Made by a program: the position numbers and the translations under genes. A DNA stretch of 64,000 bases from Leeuwenhoekiella polynyae (GTDB taxonomy: Bacteria > Bacteroidota > Bacteroidia > Flavobacteriales > Flavobacteriaceae): NCBI RefSeq assembly GCF_042683665.1, contig NZ_JBHUOO010000023.1. One strand, written 5' to 3'. The notes below the pieces were generated by a model. The model saw nothing but the letters and a program-made list of their open reading frames with translations, ran no database searches and was not told where the DNA came from. This document shows, in pieces, positions 36,136-45,640 of this stretch. The stretch's first letter is position 1; each line of letters begins with the position of its first letter.

Positions 36136-36681
36136 ATGTATATTACGATCACACCTCAAAAACTTGGCGGTAATTACTCCCAAAGTTCGGTCGATTTTGT
36201 GGGCTATCTGGAAAAGGAAAATCAAGGTCTGGAGCAGGAGGATATGGAGCATTTTTTCAATCAATATGGCGATGAAATATCGGCCGAGGAAGTGGTAAAA
36301 GATATTGATGGAAACGGTGCCAAACTGAAAAAGAAAGAACCGAAATTCTATTCGATTACCGTCAGCCCTTCTAAATACGAATTGAACCGATTGCAGAACA
36401 GTAGCGATGATCTGAAAAAGTACACCCGTGAGCTGATGAAGGATTATGTGCAATCGTTCAATCGCGAAATCAATGGGCGGCCTGTAAACGTAAATGATAT
36501 AAAGTATTATGCAAAAATAGAGCATCAACGAACGTTTAAGGGTTTAGTATATTTTTTATCACTCCAAATTCATTACTGGAAATCAAAAATTAATTACACT
36601 ATCCAATGCATCGTCAGCATCTTTATGAATAAAGTTAGCTTGATAGTTTATGGTGGTAGTAATATAAGAGTGCCGATATAG
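36136..36681 (+). pseudogene. truncated relaxase (MobB/DUF5712-type)
   Basis: About 135 N-terminal residues match DUF5712-type relaxases: MYITITPQKLGGNYSQSSVDFVGYLEKE and KFYSITVSPSKYELNRLQ through DIKYYAKIEHQRTFKG. At about 36,540 the sequence switches to unrelated DNA containing an antisense integrase remnant, so the remaining 46 codons are read-through junk. The catalytic and C-terminal part is missing, and the element has no other relaxase in view. Confidence 0.78.
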
Positions 36682-36693
36682 TTTTTGAAGCAT
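36583..36693 (-). pseudogene. remnant of an integrase gene (last 36 codons)
   Basis: On the minus strand the segment encodes MLQKLYRHSYITTTINYQ and the tail to the stop, differing from the intact integrase at 53329-53439 by only two residues and about a dozen bases. It contains the catalytic Tyr region. Similarity stops sharply beyond 36,693. It is a direct repeat with the 3' end of the active integrase gene. Confidence 0.88.
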
Positions 36694-36833
36694 TATATTT
36701 AAATGAGTGGCTACTAGCCTAAAAAATTGCCATGATAAACTTTGTTATTTATACAATCAATTTTAGTCATAGTTTGTTATATATTATTAGTGTCTTTGCA
36801 GGAATTAATTTTTATGTTTTTATTAAAATTTGA

Positions 36834-38321
36834 GTAACTAATCAGTATCTAATATAGTTGTTTTTGGCATGACAAAAAGACCTTGAAAAATTTTTGCTTC
36901 ATGCCATAGTCGGCAAGAATATTAGTTCAATATTTTTGCTTTTGTACTTTCATGGTGTGAATATCGAAGCACTTATAAGGCATCTTGAAGCATTGGAGAA
37001 AAAAGTGGAATCCCTTGAAAAGGAGAATACTTTTCTAAAGGATCGCCTGGCTAAATATGAATATACCAAGAACAGCCGTAACAGTTCTATACCACCTTCT
37101 AAGGATGAGAACCGACCTCTAAAGAATCAAAGCTTGCGAGTCCCTACTGGTAAAAAGCCGGGTGGACAAAAGGGGAGACAGGGCAATGCCCTTGAAATGA
37201 TAAGCTTTACGGATGTGGTTATTGAGTTACAACCGGAGTATTGCAATGTCTGTGGTGCATCCTTGCAGGATAGGTCCCCTATCAAAGAAAACTCCAGGCA
37301 AATAATAGATCTCCCACCCATAAAAGCAGTCTATACAGAATACCGGACATTCAGCAAAATATGCGGTTGTGGATGTCAAACTACTTCGGGCTTTCCACAA
37401 CGCGTGAATGCCCCTATAAGTTATGGAGAAAATATCGAAGCACTTATTGCTTATTTCCATGCTCGCCAACACTTGCCCTTTGCCAGGATGAAAGTAACTT
37501 TCAACAATGTTTTTGGAGTCAATATTAGCGAAGGGGGCATCCATTATCTACTCGGGAAGTTTGCCCAAAAAACCACTCCGATGTACCAAATCATAAAACA
37601 ACGGGTGCAGCAAAGCCCGGAAGTAGGCACGGATGAGACCGGGGTCAAGGTCAATGGCAAGAAGCATTGGTTCTGGACCTGGCAAACCTCCAAACTTACT
37701 TTTATTGCTCATTCAGATAACAGAGGGGGCCAAACTATCGACAGGGAATTCCTCTTGGGATTTCCCCAAAGCACTTTGGTACACGATGGATGGAAAGCAC
37801 AGCTTAAAACCGCTTCCTAAAACCATCAAAGCTGTTTGGCGCATTTGAGCCGTACGCTGAACTACCTTAACCAGCGGTATCCTAAGAATAAATGGAGCAA
37901 AGATTTTAAAAAACTTCTTGCACGGTTCCTAAAACTTAAAAACAAATTGGACCTTCAAAACCGGGAACATCAAATTGAAAGAACCTCCATTGTAAAGCAC
38001 CTGACTTACTGGAACGGCCTCCTGATAAAAAACATAAAGAGCTTTACACTTTTTACAAAAGAATGCGCAAAGAAAGGCATAGCCTCTTTACCTTTCTCTA
38101 CTTCAAAAACGTGCCGCCAGATAATAACGCCTCGGAGCGGGCCATACGCAATGTAAAGGTCAAACAAAAAATATCATGACAGTTCAAAAAAGAACAAGCA
38201 GCACAGAATTTTGCTAAAATAAGATCGGTAATAGATACAACCATTAAAAGTGGGGCAAATGTCTTAAATAGTCTTATTTTTATAGCAGAATTAGGTACAG
38301 AAGTACAAACTGATTAGTTAC
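36834..38321. mobile_element. decayed IS66-family element
   Basis: Terminal inverted repeats GTAACTAATCAGT (36834-36846) and its complement (38309-38321) begin with the GTAA typical of IS66 ends. The transposase between them is broken. The flanking 8-bp sequences do not form a target-site duplication, which suggests old age or rearrangement at one end. No TnpB or TnpC accessory genes are present. Confidence 0.8.
36957..38317 (+). pseudogene. IS66 family transposase, disrupted
   Basis: The reading frame starts with GTG at 36957 and shows the IS66 layout: N-terminal coiled coil (ALEKKVESLEKENTFLKDR), the zinc-finger region EYCNVCGASL and CGCGC, and DDE motifs TDETGVKV, VHDGWK and NNASERAIRNVK. 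It is interrupted by an in-frame TAA at 37818-37820, a frameshift near 38,010-38,030, and a TGA near 38,176. The last stop lies inside the right inverted repeat. It cannot make a full transposase. Confidence 0.88.
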
Positions 38322-38362
38322 AAAAAAAAGATTCTAATTTTATAACACCGTAACCTAAAATT

Positions 38363-39022
38363 ATGCGTATTCAAAAATATGTACATTCTTGCATTTTAAT
38401 TTCTGAAGGTGATAAAAAGTTGCTTTTCGATCCGGGAAAGTTCACCTTTCAGGACAAGCTGGTAGCTCCTGAAACCTTTAAAGATGTAGATTTTATAATT
38501 TTAACCCATGATCATCTCGATCATATAGATATTGATGCGTTAACCCTAATCTCCAAATTATCGGGAGCCGATATTTATGGGAATTCAGAAGTGACGGAGG
38601 CATTAAGCGCCCAAGGTCTAAAAGTTCATCTGTTTGAAGAAGGACAGAAAATCCTGGGTTCCTTTAAAGTGGATGCTTTAGTTACACCCCATCAGGAAAT
38701 ATTATCTGAAAAATGTCCTAAAAATACCGCTTACCTAATTAATGATAAAATTTTAAATCCCGGCGATTCCTTCAGCAACAAGCTCCTTAGGTTTAAAGGT
38801 ATCCATTGCTTGATTTTACCCGTGATGGCTCCTTTTTTAACTGAACTGGATGTTTATCATTTTGCGTTAAAAATGAAGCCCGAAATTATATTTCCGGTCC
38901 ACGATGGATTTGCCAAACCTTATTTTTTAAAGCAACGCTATAATACTTATCTCCCTTATTTTAAAGATGAAGGGATCCAATTTCTGACTTTATATGAAAT
39001 TGGCGATGGGATTTCTTTCTAA
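38363..39022 (+). CDS. metallo-beta-lactamase-fold hydrolase (UlaG-like)
   Basis: The 219-residue cytoplasmic protein has the metal motif THDHLDH (48-54), a second histidine region VTPHQE and a C-terminal VHDG, as in UlaG-like/YfiT-type MBL hydrolases. The substrate is unknown. It is the first gene of the sulfur module, directly downstream of the IS66 element, and is followed by a LysR gene 61 nt later. Confidence 0.8.
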   Translation: MRIQKYVHSCILISEGDKKLLFDPGKFTFQDKLVAPETFKDVDFIILTHDHLDHIDIDALTLISKLSGADIYGNSEVTEALSAQGLKVHLFEEGQKILGSFKVDALVTPHQEILSEKCPKNTAYLINDKILNPGDSFSNKLLRFKGIHCLILPVMAPFLTELDVYHFALKMKPEIIFPVHDGFAKPYFLKQRYNTYLPYFKDEGIQFLTLYEIGDGISF

Positions 39023-39069
39023 GATTTCAAAAATAATTATTGCGAAGATGCTTTTTCTGCAATAAATAT

Positions 39070-39077
39070 TACTTTTG
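39070..39077 (+). promoter_or_regulatory. putative -7 element immediately before lysR
   Basis: TACTTTTG matches TAnnTTTG and ends 6 nt before the lysR ATG. If used, the transcript would be leaderless or nearly so. Confidence 0.4.
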
Positions 39078-39083
39078 TTTATA

Positions 39084-39983
39084 ATGTTCGATTACAAACT
39101 TCAGGTATTTTATTCGGTAGCTACCCGTTTAAGCTTTTCGAAAGCTGCGGAAGAACTTCATATTACCCAGCCGGCGGTTACCAAACACATCAAAAACATT
39201 GAACTTCATTTTAAACAACGCTTATTTGAACGAAAAGGTAACAGCATAAACCTTACTCCGGCTGGGATAACCCTTTTGCAGCACACCAAAACGATTTTTG
39301 GCCAATATAAGGCGCTGCAGTTCGACATGAACGCGCTTATAGATCAAACGGAAGGTGTTTTAAGAATAGCCGCCAGCACTACGGTAGCGCAATATGTGCT
39401 TCCGGAAGCTCTTGCTAAATTTCATAAAAAATTCCCCAAGGTAAGTTTAACCTTACTAAATGCCAATACCGAAAATGTGGAAAAGGCGATCTTGACCGAC
39501 ACGGTAGAATTGGGATTTATTGAAGGCTATTCCAAAAATCGGGAAATTGCCTATCATCCATTTTTAAAAGATGAAATTGTATTGGTAGTGGCCAATGGTC
39601 ATTCCTTGTTTAACACGCCTGCTATGAGTGTAAAAGAATTGGTTGATAAGCCTTTAGTGTTAAGGGAAGAAGGATCCGGAAGTTTGGAGATTATCCTGGA
39701 AGCACTGCAAAAACAAAGCGTAAGCTTGCAAGATTTAACTATCGAAATGCGCCTGGGTAGTTCCGAAAGCATTAAAACTTATTTAAGCGATAAGTATAGC
39801 ATGGCTTTTTTGAGCGTTAATACCATTTTAAAAGAACTAAAATCGGGAGAACTGGGAATTATCGATATACAGGATTTTTCGATAGAGCGGCCTTTTCATT
39901 TTATCTTTAAGCAAGGCCATCAGTCGGCATTATCTACCTTGTTTCTAAATTTCCTGCAACACCATTATAACACTAAGTTATAA
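39084..39983 (+). CDS. LysR-family regulator (CysL/YeiE-like)
   Basis: The 299-residue protein has an N-terminal winged helix-turn-helix (LSFSKAAEELHITQPAVTKHIKNIE) and a periplasmic-binding-type effector domain (about 90-295). It lies 99 nt upstream of the YeiH-type gene. The LysR-YeiH pair recalls yeiE-yeiH of enterobacteria, where the regulator responds to sulfite. I use the ATG at 39084; an in-frame TTG three codons upstream overlaps the -7 element. The ligand is inferred. Confidence 0.82.
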   Translation: MFDYKLQVFYSVATRLSFSKAAEELHITQPAVTKHIKNIELHFKQRLFERKGNSINLTPAGITLLQHTKTIFGQYKALQFDMNALIDQTEGVLRIAASTTVAQYVLPEALAKFHKKFPKVSLTLLNANTENVEKAILTDTVELGFIEGYSKNREIAYHPFLKDEIVLVVANGHSLFNTPAMSVKELVDKPLVLREEGSGSLEIILEALQKQSVSLQDLTIEMRLGSSESIKTYLSDKYSMAFLSVNTILKELKSGELGIIDIQDFSIERPFHFIFKQGHQSALSTLFLNFLQHHYNTKL

Positions 39984-40082
39984 TAGATAACTTTTTATCA
40001 TTTGCGTTCCCTCTAAATCCCGGCTACATTTACATCGGATTAAGCATTAATGTATTGTTTTTATGCCTTAAAATGTAACTCT

Positions 40083-41042
40083 ATGAATTTTAAAAAAATC
40101 AGTCTTTTTGGAAAAGACTTTACCGGTTCAAAAATAGCTTTCCTTCTTATAGCTTCCCTATGCTTAACTCCACTCATTTCGCCACCTATTGCCCTGGCGA
40201 TAGGATTGGTGGTTGCTCAATTAATAGGAAACCCCTTTAGCAGCCTGAGCCATAAAGCCGTAAATTGGTTATTGAAAGTTGCTGTAGTGGGATTGGGTTT
40301 TGGAATGAGTGTATCGAGCGCCCTACAAGCCGGGAAGGAAGGTTTTTTATTTACGGTCGCATCGATTAGCCTTACGTTAACTTTGGGCTTACTTTTAGGA
40401 AAGTTGTTCGGCATCGATAAAAAAATATCCAAACTTATTTCGTCTGGAACGGCAATTTGTGGGGGAAGTGCCATCGCGGCCATTTCTCCTATAATAAAAG
40501 CCGATGCCAAGCAAATTTCTGTATCTATGGGAATTGTGTTTTTACTGAATTCTATCGCGCTGTTTATCTTTCCTTCTATTGGGCATTACCTGCACCTTAC
40601 GCAACACCAGTTTGGAATTTGGTGTGCTATTGCTATTCATGATACAAGTTCGGTAGTAGGTGCTGCAGATGTGTATGGCCCAAAGGCCCTGCAAATTGCC
40701 ACTACCGTGAAACTGGCAAGGGCTTTATGGATTTTACCGGTATCCTTGCTTTTTGCGGTATTTTCTAAAGGAAGCACCAAAAAGATAAAAGTGCCCTATT
40801 TTATTGGGTTGTTTATATTGGCAATCGCTATAAACACCTATGTGCCTGCGGTTCAGCATGTTTCAGGTTATATAGTGCAAGGCGCAAAGATGGCCTTAAC
40901 CCTAACCCTTTTTCTAATTGGTACCAGTCTTACCGCTAAGTCGTTGAAAGTTGTAGGTTTAAAACCACTTTTACAAGCTGTTATTATATGGGGTTTTATT
41001 TCGATAGGCTCTTTAATGGTGATATTGCATACTATAAATTAA
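40083..41042 (+). CDS. YeiH-family putative sulfate/sulfite exporter
   Basis: YeiH/UPF0324 proteins are inner-membrane carriers of about ten helices thought to expel sulfur oxyanions. The 319-residue product shows the family motif SGTAICGGSAIAAISPIIKAD (about 120-140, written here with its variable ends) and AIHDTSSVVGAADVYG. I chose the ATG at 40083 since an upstream start adds 11 atypical residues. It follows a LysR gene and leads into the substrate-binding genes. Confidence 0.85.
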   Translation: MNFKKISLFGKDFTGSKIAFLLIASLCLTPLISPPIALAIGLVVAQLIGNPFSSLSHKAVNWLLKVAVVGLGFGMSVSSALQAGKEGFLFTVASISLTLTLGLLLGKLFGIDKKISKLISSGTAICGGSAIAAISPIIKADAKQISVSMGIVFLLNSIALFIFPSIGHYLHLTQHQFGIWCAIAIHDTSSVVGAADVYGPKALQIATTVKLARALWILPVSLLFAVFSKGSTKKIKVPYFIGLFILAIAINTYVPAVQHVSGYIVQGAKMALTLTLFLIGTSLTAKSLKVVGLKPLLQAVIIWGFISIGSLMVILHTIN

Positions 41043-41093
41043 AACGGCAAGCATTTTTATTAATGATTCCGTAACCTTAACACAAAAATAATT

Positions 41094-41951
41094 ATGAAAT
41101 TTTTAAAACTAAAAATGTCAGTAAAGATCTGGGCATTAGTATTGGTCTTATTTAACCTTAGTTGTAATACTTCGGTTAAGAAAGATGTTAATAAAAAAGA
41201 GGAATCTTCTTCGAAAAGTGAATTGTTACAACCCAAAATAAAATATTCTCCCAAGGATGGAATAATTCGAATTTACGGCGCCGGCGGTCCACAAACGGCC
41301 ATAATTCGAGCTGCTAAGGTCTTTGAAAAGGAAACCGGGAATAAAGTTGTGGTTAAATTTGGTCCCGAATCTAAATGGACGGCCGAAGCTCAGGCTGATG
41401 CAGACATTATTTGGGGTACTGCGGAACAATCTATGACGGCATTTTTACAGACCTATACCGAGTTTAAAAGTGAAAATGTGGAGCCCATTTACCTCCGTCC
41501 TGCGGCAATTGCAGTTCAAAAGGGAAATCCTAAGCATATTAGAGGGATTAAGGATCTTTTAAAACCAGGAATGCGGATTGTGGTGGTAGAAGGGGCTGGA
41601 GTTTATAACACTTCTGGAACCGGGGTCTGGGAAGATGTCGTGGGCCGAACTGGGAATTTAGAAGATTTGAAGGAATTTCGTAAAAACATTATCAATTATG
41701 CTATGGGAAGCGGTGCCGGGTTTAAAGCTTTTAAAGAAGAAAATGCCGATGCCTGGATTACTTGGAATTATTGGGTAATCACACATCCAGAGCAGGCCGA
41801 TTTAGTAGAGATCGAACCAGATAGGGCTATTTATAGAGATCTTACCGTGGTAACGAATAATAAAGCAGATGCTGAAGCTAAAGAGTTTATAAAATTTCTA
41901 AAAAGTCCACCTGCGGAAGAAATTTTTAAATCTGAAGGCTGGATCCATTAA
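41094..41951 (+). CDS. substrate-binding lipoprotein, orphan
   Basis: The 285-residue lipoprotein has a signal ending LFNLSC (Cys 24), then a type II periplasmic-binding fold beginning IRIYGAGGPQTAIIRAAKVFE, related to ModA/oxyanion-binding proteins. The phrases GAGVYNTSGTGVWEDV and WITWNYWVITHPE probably line the ligand cleft. No ABC permease or ATPase gene is nearby, so it may act in sensing or ligand delivery. It sits 52 nt after the YeiH-type gene. Confidence 0.75.
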   Translation: MKFLKLKMSVKIWALVLVLFNLSCNTSVKKDVNKKEESSSKSELLQPKIKYSPKDGIIRIYGAGGPQTAIIRAAKVFEKETGNKVVVKFGPESKWTAEAQADADIIWGTAEQSMTAFLQTYTEFKSENVEPIYLRPAAIAVQKGNPKHIRGIKDLLKPGMRIVVVEGAGVYNTSGTGVWEDVVGRTGNLEDLKEFRKNIINYAMGSGAGFKAFKEENADAWITWNYWVITHPEQADLVEIEPDRAIYRDLTVVTNNKADAEAKEFIKFLKSPPAEEIFKSEGWIH

Positions 41952-41996
41952 ACGATTTTAATACCAATTCTATATATCCATTAAATTATTTATATC

Positions 41997-42938
41997 ATGA
42001 AAACCTGTGTAAATTTATCAACGATACTGCTTTTTTTGCTGGCACATTCGGTGTTTGCACAAAACGCGAAAGATTACGAACATCGTTACGATGCCCCCTG
42101 GGAGACTTCCCCGCTTGCAGGGACTGTATTTACAGGATATGGGATCGATAATGCGCCAGATTTTCATGGCGATGTAAATAACCCCGATCTTGTGGTTTTC
42201 TTTGCGGGTAATCAATATATGGCCGTTCCGGAGCTTCTGGAAGCTTTCAGAAAAAAGTATCCTAAATACAGCCGGGTATTTGCCGAAACAATCCCTCCCG
42301 GAATAGAAGGGCAACAACTGGAAAGCGGAAACCTTATTTTGGGGAATATGCGGATAAGCCTTAAACCAGATATTGTTACCGCCGGAAAAGGAAAAATTGA
42401 ACAAGGGGAAAAAGAAGGCAGGTTTATAAAAACCCTGGCTTACGCAAAAAATAAATTAGCCATTATGGTTGCGAAAGACAATCCTAAAAATATTAAAAGC
42501 TTATACGACCTGGGTAGAGCCGACGTAAAAATAAGCATGCCCAACCCAGAATGGGAAGGTATCGCCACCCGAATTATTAAAGCTTATGAAAATGCGGGCG
42601 GAAATGATCTTAAAACCCATATAATGAACGAGAAGTTAAGTAAAAATACCACTTATCTTACCACGATCCATCATCGCCAAACTCCCTTAAGGATTATGTA
42701 CGGGGAGTCTGATGCCGGCCCGGTTTGGTATAGTGAAGCCTATTATCAATCTTCACTTACCAACCATCCAATAGATATGGTTGCGATTCCAGATGCTATT
42801 AATGTAGAAGCCACATATATGGCGGGTCAATTAAAAACAGCTCCCCATCCGGAAGCGGCCAGTGCATTTATGGAATTTTTAACTTCGCAGGAAGCAGTGC
42901 AGATTTATAAAAAATACGGATTTAGTTCTGTAAATTAA
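41997..42938 (+). CDS. second substrate-binding protein, periplasmic
   Basis: The 313-residue protein carries a cleavable signal (about 1-22, ending SVFAQ). It has a ModA-like type II binding fold with VVFFAGNQYMAVPELLEAFRKKYP at the start of the domain and LMVAKDNPKNIKSLYDL in the middle. It differs clearly from the upstream binding protein. Its partner transporter is absent. The position between a binding lipoprotein and DsrE implies a sulfur-oxyanion ligand, by inference. Confidence 0.72.
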   Translation: MKTCVNLSTILLFLLAHSVFAQNAKDYEHRYDAPWETSPLAGTVFTGYGIDNAPDFHGDVNNPDLVVFFAGNQYMAVPELLEAFRKKYPKYSRVFAETIPPGIEGQQLESGNLILGNMRISLKPDIVTAGKGKIEQGEKEGRFIKTLAYAKNKLAIMVAKDNPKNIKSLYDLGRADVKISMPNPEWEGIATRIIKAYENAGGNDLKTHIMNEKLSKNTTYLTTIHHRQTPLRIMYGESDAGPVWYSEAYYQSSLTNHPIDMVAIPDAINVEATYMAGQLKTAPHPEAASAFMEFLTSQEAVQIYKKYGFSSVN

Positions 42939-42973
42939 GGCTTTTAAATTAATTAGTATAACCCACGCATAAT

Positions 42974-43513
42974 ATGAAAATTAAAAACTTATTGCTCGTT
43001 TTTTTCCTTACAATTCTAACCTTAAATTTTGCTGCGGCACAAGAATGGCAAACTCCCGTTATCGACGGTTACGGAAAGGTGAAATACTTTAAAGATGCGG
43101 GAATTCAACCCGAGAAAGATAAGGAGTATAAAATCCTTTATCATTTAACTTCAAAAAATGAAAAGGAAGGGGTAAATGCCGGTCTGTGGCATATTGCGCG
43201 ACAGGTAAATTTATTTGGAGTAACCGGGGTGCCTTCACAAAATGTTAAAATAGTTGCTGTAATTAGCGGCCCCGATACCGATATTGTAATGTCTGATGAT
43301 GCCTATATGAAAAGGTACCAAAAGAAAAATCCCAACCTCGATTTAATGAAAAAGTTAACTGATTACGGGGTAAAAATCGAAGTTTGCGGGCAGGCAGCTG
43401 CCGAACACAATATAGACCCTTATTCAGAATTAAATAAATATACTGATTTCACCCTTTCTGCGCTTATAGATATTCCTACCTATCAAATGCAGGGCTATGT
43501 AATAATGTTCTAA
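42974..43513 (+). CDS. DsrE-family protein with signal peptide
   Basis: The 179-residue protein has a signal peptide (about 1-22, ending NFAAAQ) followed by a DsrE/DsrF-like domain. The conserved cysteine lies in KIEVCGQAAAEHNIDP (about 139-155), the place where DsrE-type sulfur carriers hold persulfide. Periplasmic location is unusual for classical DsrE but known in related proteins. It precedes the TsdA-like gene by 130 nt. Confidence 0.8.
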   Translation: MKIKNLLLVFFLTILTLNFAAAQEWQTPVIDGYGKVKYFKDAGIQPEKDKEYKILYHLTSKNEKEGVNAGLWHIARQVNLFGVTGVPSQNVKIVAVISGPDTDIVMSDDAYMKRYQKKNPNLDLMKKLTDYGVKIEVCGQAAAEHNIDPYSELNKYTDFTLSALIDIPTYQMQGYVIMF

Positions 43514-43643
43514 AAACGAAGCAATTTTTCCTGAATACCCACTTTTGGCCTCTCAAGCTCAATAATTCGAGCTCAATCCCGGATTTTATAATCTCCAGGT
43601 ATTTAATTCGGGAAGAGGGAATTAAACCACTCATGAAATAATT

Positions 43644-44675
43644 ATGGAAGATTTAAAATCGGTCGTTAAAGCCATTACCTATTTGTTTGGTACCTGTACA
43701 GCATTAATAATTGTATTATTTGCCGGCGCTTACCTTTATAATTCGAATCCCTCGTTGTTTGCACAAAAACCAACTATCGCCACAGTTTGGAAACCTAAAG
43801 ATGTGGAGGCCGAATTCAGTTCGGGGAATATGCCGAATAATGTAAAATACGGGTATCAACTTATCTCCGAAACCCCAAAATATATGGGGCCCATGGCAAA
43901 AGACACTTCTATGAAGTATGCCGGCAATAATCTGGCATGTATGAACTGCCATTTAAAGGCTGGTACACAGGCAGGATCTGCTTCCTGGATTGGGGTGACT
44001 AACAGATATCCGAAATTTAGCGGTCGTTCCAATAAAATGAGTACAATAGAAAACAGGATAAACGGCTGCATGGAACGTAGTATGAATGGTAAAAAACTTC
44101 CAACCGGTTCCCGGGCTATGAAAGCTATAGTAGCCTATATGGAATGGTTAGGAAAAGATATGCCCAAGGAAAAAGAAAAGGAATATAAAGGATATGCAGA
44201 AATCAGCCTTCCGGATACTGCCGTAAACCTGGCGGAGGGAAAATCGCTATTTGCAAAGGAATGCATGGTCTGCCATGGGCAAAATGGAGAGGGGGTAAAA
44301 CTGACCGATAGCACCAAAGGCTATCAATATCCACCATTGTGGGGGGCCGACAGCTATAATAACGGGGCCGGAATGCACCGGGTTATAACTTCGGCAGAAT
44401 TTATTAAAGGAAATATGCCTTTCGGACAGGCTACCTGGAACCATCCAAAATTAACCGATTTAGAGGCCTATAATTTGGCAGGTTACATCAATAGCTTTAG
44501 CCGACCTCTAAAAGAAAACACCCAGTCAGACTATCCCGATAAAAAGCAAAAACCAGTTTCTACTCCTTACGGGCCCTGGACAGATCCATTCCCACCTTCT
44601 CAACACGCCTTGGGGCCTTTTCCGCCAATTATTAAATATTATAAGGAAAGATACCAGCTGGTAAAAACAAAATGA
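43644..44675 (+). CDS. tsdA: TsdA-like diheme c-type cytochrome (thiosulfate dehydrogenase)
   Basis: TsdA couples two thiosulfates to tetrathionate or the reverse. The 343-residue protein has a membrane anchor (about 13-33) and two cytochrome c domains with heme motifs CMNCH (99-103) and CMVCH (207-211). Between them is the TsdA signature NRINGCMERSMNGKKLP (137-153), whose cysteine region is conserved in the family. The start codon and length are ordinary. It is the last intact gene of the sulfur module. Direction of catalysis cannot be told from sequence. Confidence 0.82.
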   Translation: MEDLKSVVKAITYLFGTCTALIIVLFAGAYLYNSNPSLFAQKPTIATVWKPKDVEAEFSSGNMPNNVKYGYQLISETPKYMGPMAKDTSMKYAGNNLACMNCHLKAGTQAGSASWIGVTNRYPKFSGRSNKMSTIENRINGCMERSMNGKKLPTGSRAMKAIVAYMEWLGKDMPKEKEKEYKGYAEISLPDTAVNLAEGKSLFAKECMVCHGQNGEGVKLTDSTKGYQYPPLWGADSYNNGAGMHRVITSAEFIKGNMPFGQATWNHPKLTDLEAYNLAGYINSFSRPLKENTQSDYPDKKQKPVSTPYGPWTDPFPPSQHALGPFPPIIKYYKERYQLVKTK

Positions 44676-44710
44676 AAAAATTTTATATTTTTTAAGGCCT
44701 TTTCAATGAA

Positions 44711-44809
44711 GGTTTAGGAACGAAAAAACAGCATAAAGAGAAATACTAACATACTCATTATTGCGGTAAGCAGAAAGGTAAGCGATGCCCCGTAAAATGT
44801 CCATAACAA
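44711..44809 (-). pseudogene. fragment of an MFS transporter gene (3' end)
   Basis: Read on the minus strand this encodes WTFYGASLTFLLTAIMSMLV and FLFMLFF, nearly the same as the end of the MFS protein at 51013-52206. The DNA matches 52081-52179 at most positions but in the opposite orientation. It is fused directly to the Fur-like fragment. Confidence 0.85.
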
Positions 44810-45093
44810 ACCGTCTCATCACAATGGGTACAATGAAAATGGATGTGCAGATCTTGGTCAATTTCACAATTGTACCCTACTTCACAAAGTGCATATTTTG
44901 GTATTCTCGTTCCATCGTGTATTTGATGTACGATTCCGCTCGTTTCAAAAGTCATAATGGTGCGGGATAATGTTGCGCGATCAGCCTTTACAAAGGCATT
45001 TTCGATCTCGGTCAGGGCAACGGCCCTATCGAATAGTAGATCAAACTTTTGGTGGCGAGCCTCTTCATAATCCCCATTTATAACCCATTCCAT
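44758..45093 (-). pseudogene. Fur-family regulator, truncated
   Basis: The open frame contains a Fur-like core: DRAVALTEIENAFVKADRATLSRTIMTFETSGIVHQI (a winged helix, spanning two motifs) and HIHFHCTHCDETVC, which is the first CxxC zinc site. After ETVC the sequence becomes the MFS fragment, so the C terminus is lost. The N terminus is read through the response-regulator end and has an abnormal sequence; a frameshift near 45,040 is possible. Not functional as a full Fur protein. Confidence 0.75.
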
Positions 45094-45640
45094 AAATGCT
45101 TTTTATATAATCTTCACAACCGGCACGGGAAAGCTTTTTTTTCAAATTATTGATGTGTGCGTAGACAAAATCGTGGTTGTCCAGCATATCGGCCATATCC
45201 CCGGATAAATGTTCGGCGATCGACCCTTTTGAGATGAATCTGCTTTCATTGCCGATGAGGAAGAGCAAAAGGCGATATTCTTTTTTAGTGATTTTTATGG
45301 GTTTTTTATTAACGGATACCGACTTGGCCATAAGGTCTATCTGCAATTCATTGAACTGAATAATATTTGTATTCTCAAAATTTTTCCTGCGCATCAACGA
45401 ATAAATACGTGCATTAAGTTCCGAAAGATGAAAAGGTTTGGACAGATAATCATCCGCCCCAAGCTGTAGGCCTTTGATCTTGTCTTCGACCCTGTCCTTG
45501 GCGGAAATAATGATGACGCCATCCTTTTTATTTTCCCTCTTGAAGGCTTCAAGGAGCTCAAGGCCATTCCCTCCCGGCAACATAAGGTCCAAAAGGATAC
45601 AGTGATACCTGTAATCAAATAGTCTGGAAAGGCTTTAGTC
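45065..45640 (-). pseudogene. OmpR-family response regulator lacking its N terminus
   Basis: The 175-codon frame holds the second half of a receiver domain (LMLPGGNGLELLEAFKRE, then the Lys-containing SKPFHLSELNARI) and a complete winged-helix output domain ending IKSIYGMGYKWGL. The homologous sequence continues upstream of the first ATG (LFDYRYHCILLD, including the phosphoacceptor Asp region) to a stop at about 45,640, but the first ~40 residues are missing. It overlaps the Fur-like fragment by 29 bp. Confidence 0.78.

Noticed and set aside
44785..44970. 61-codon plus-strand frame
   Set aside because: It is antisense to the Fur-like fragment and has no protein-like features.
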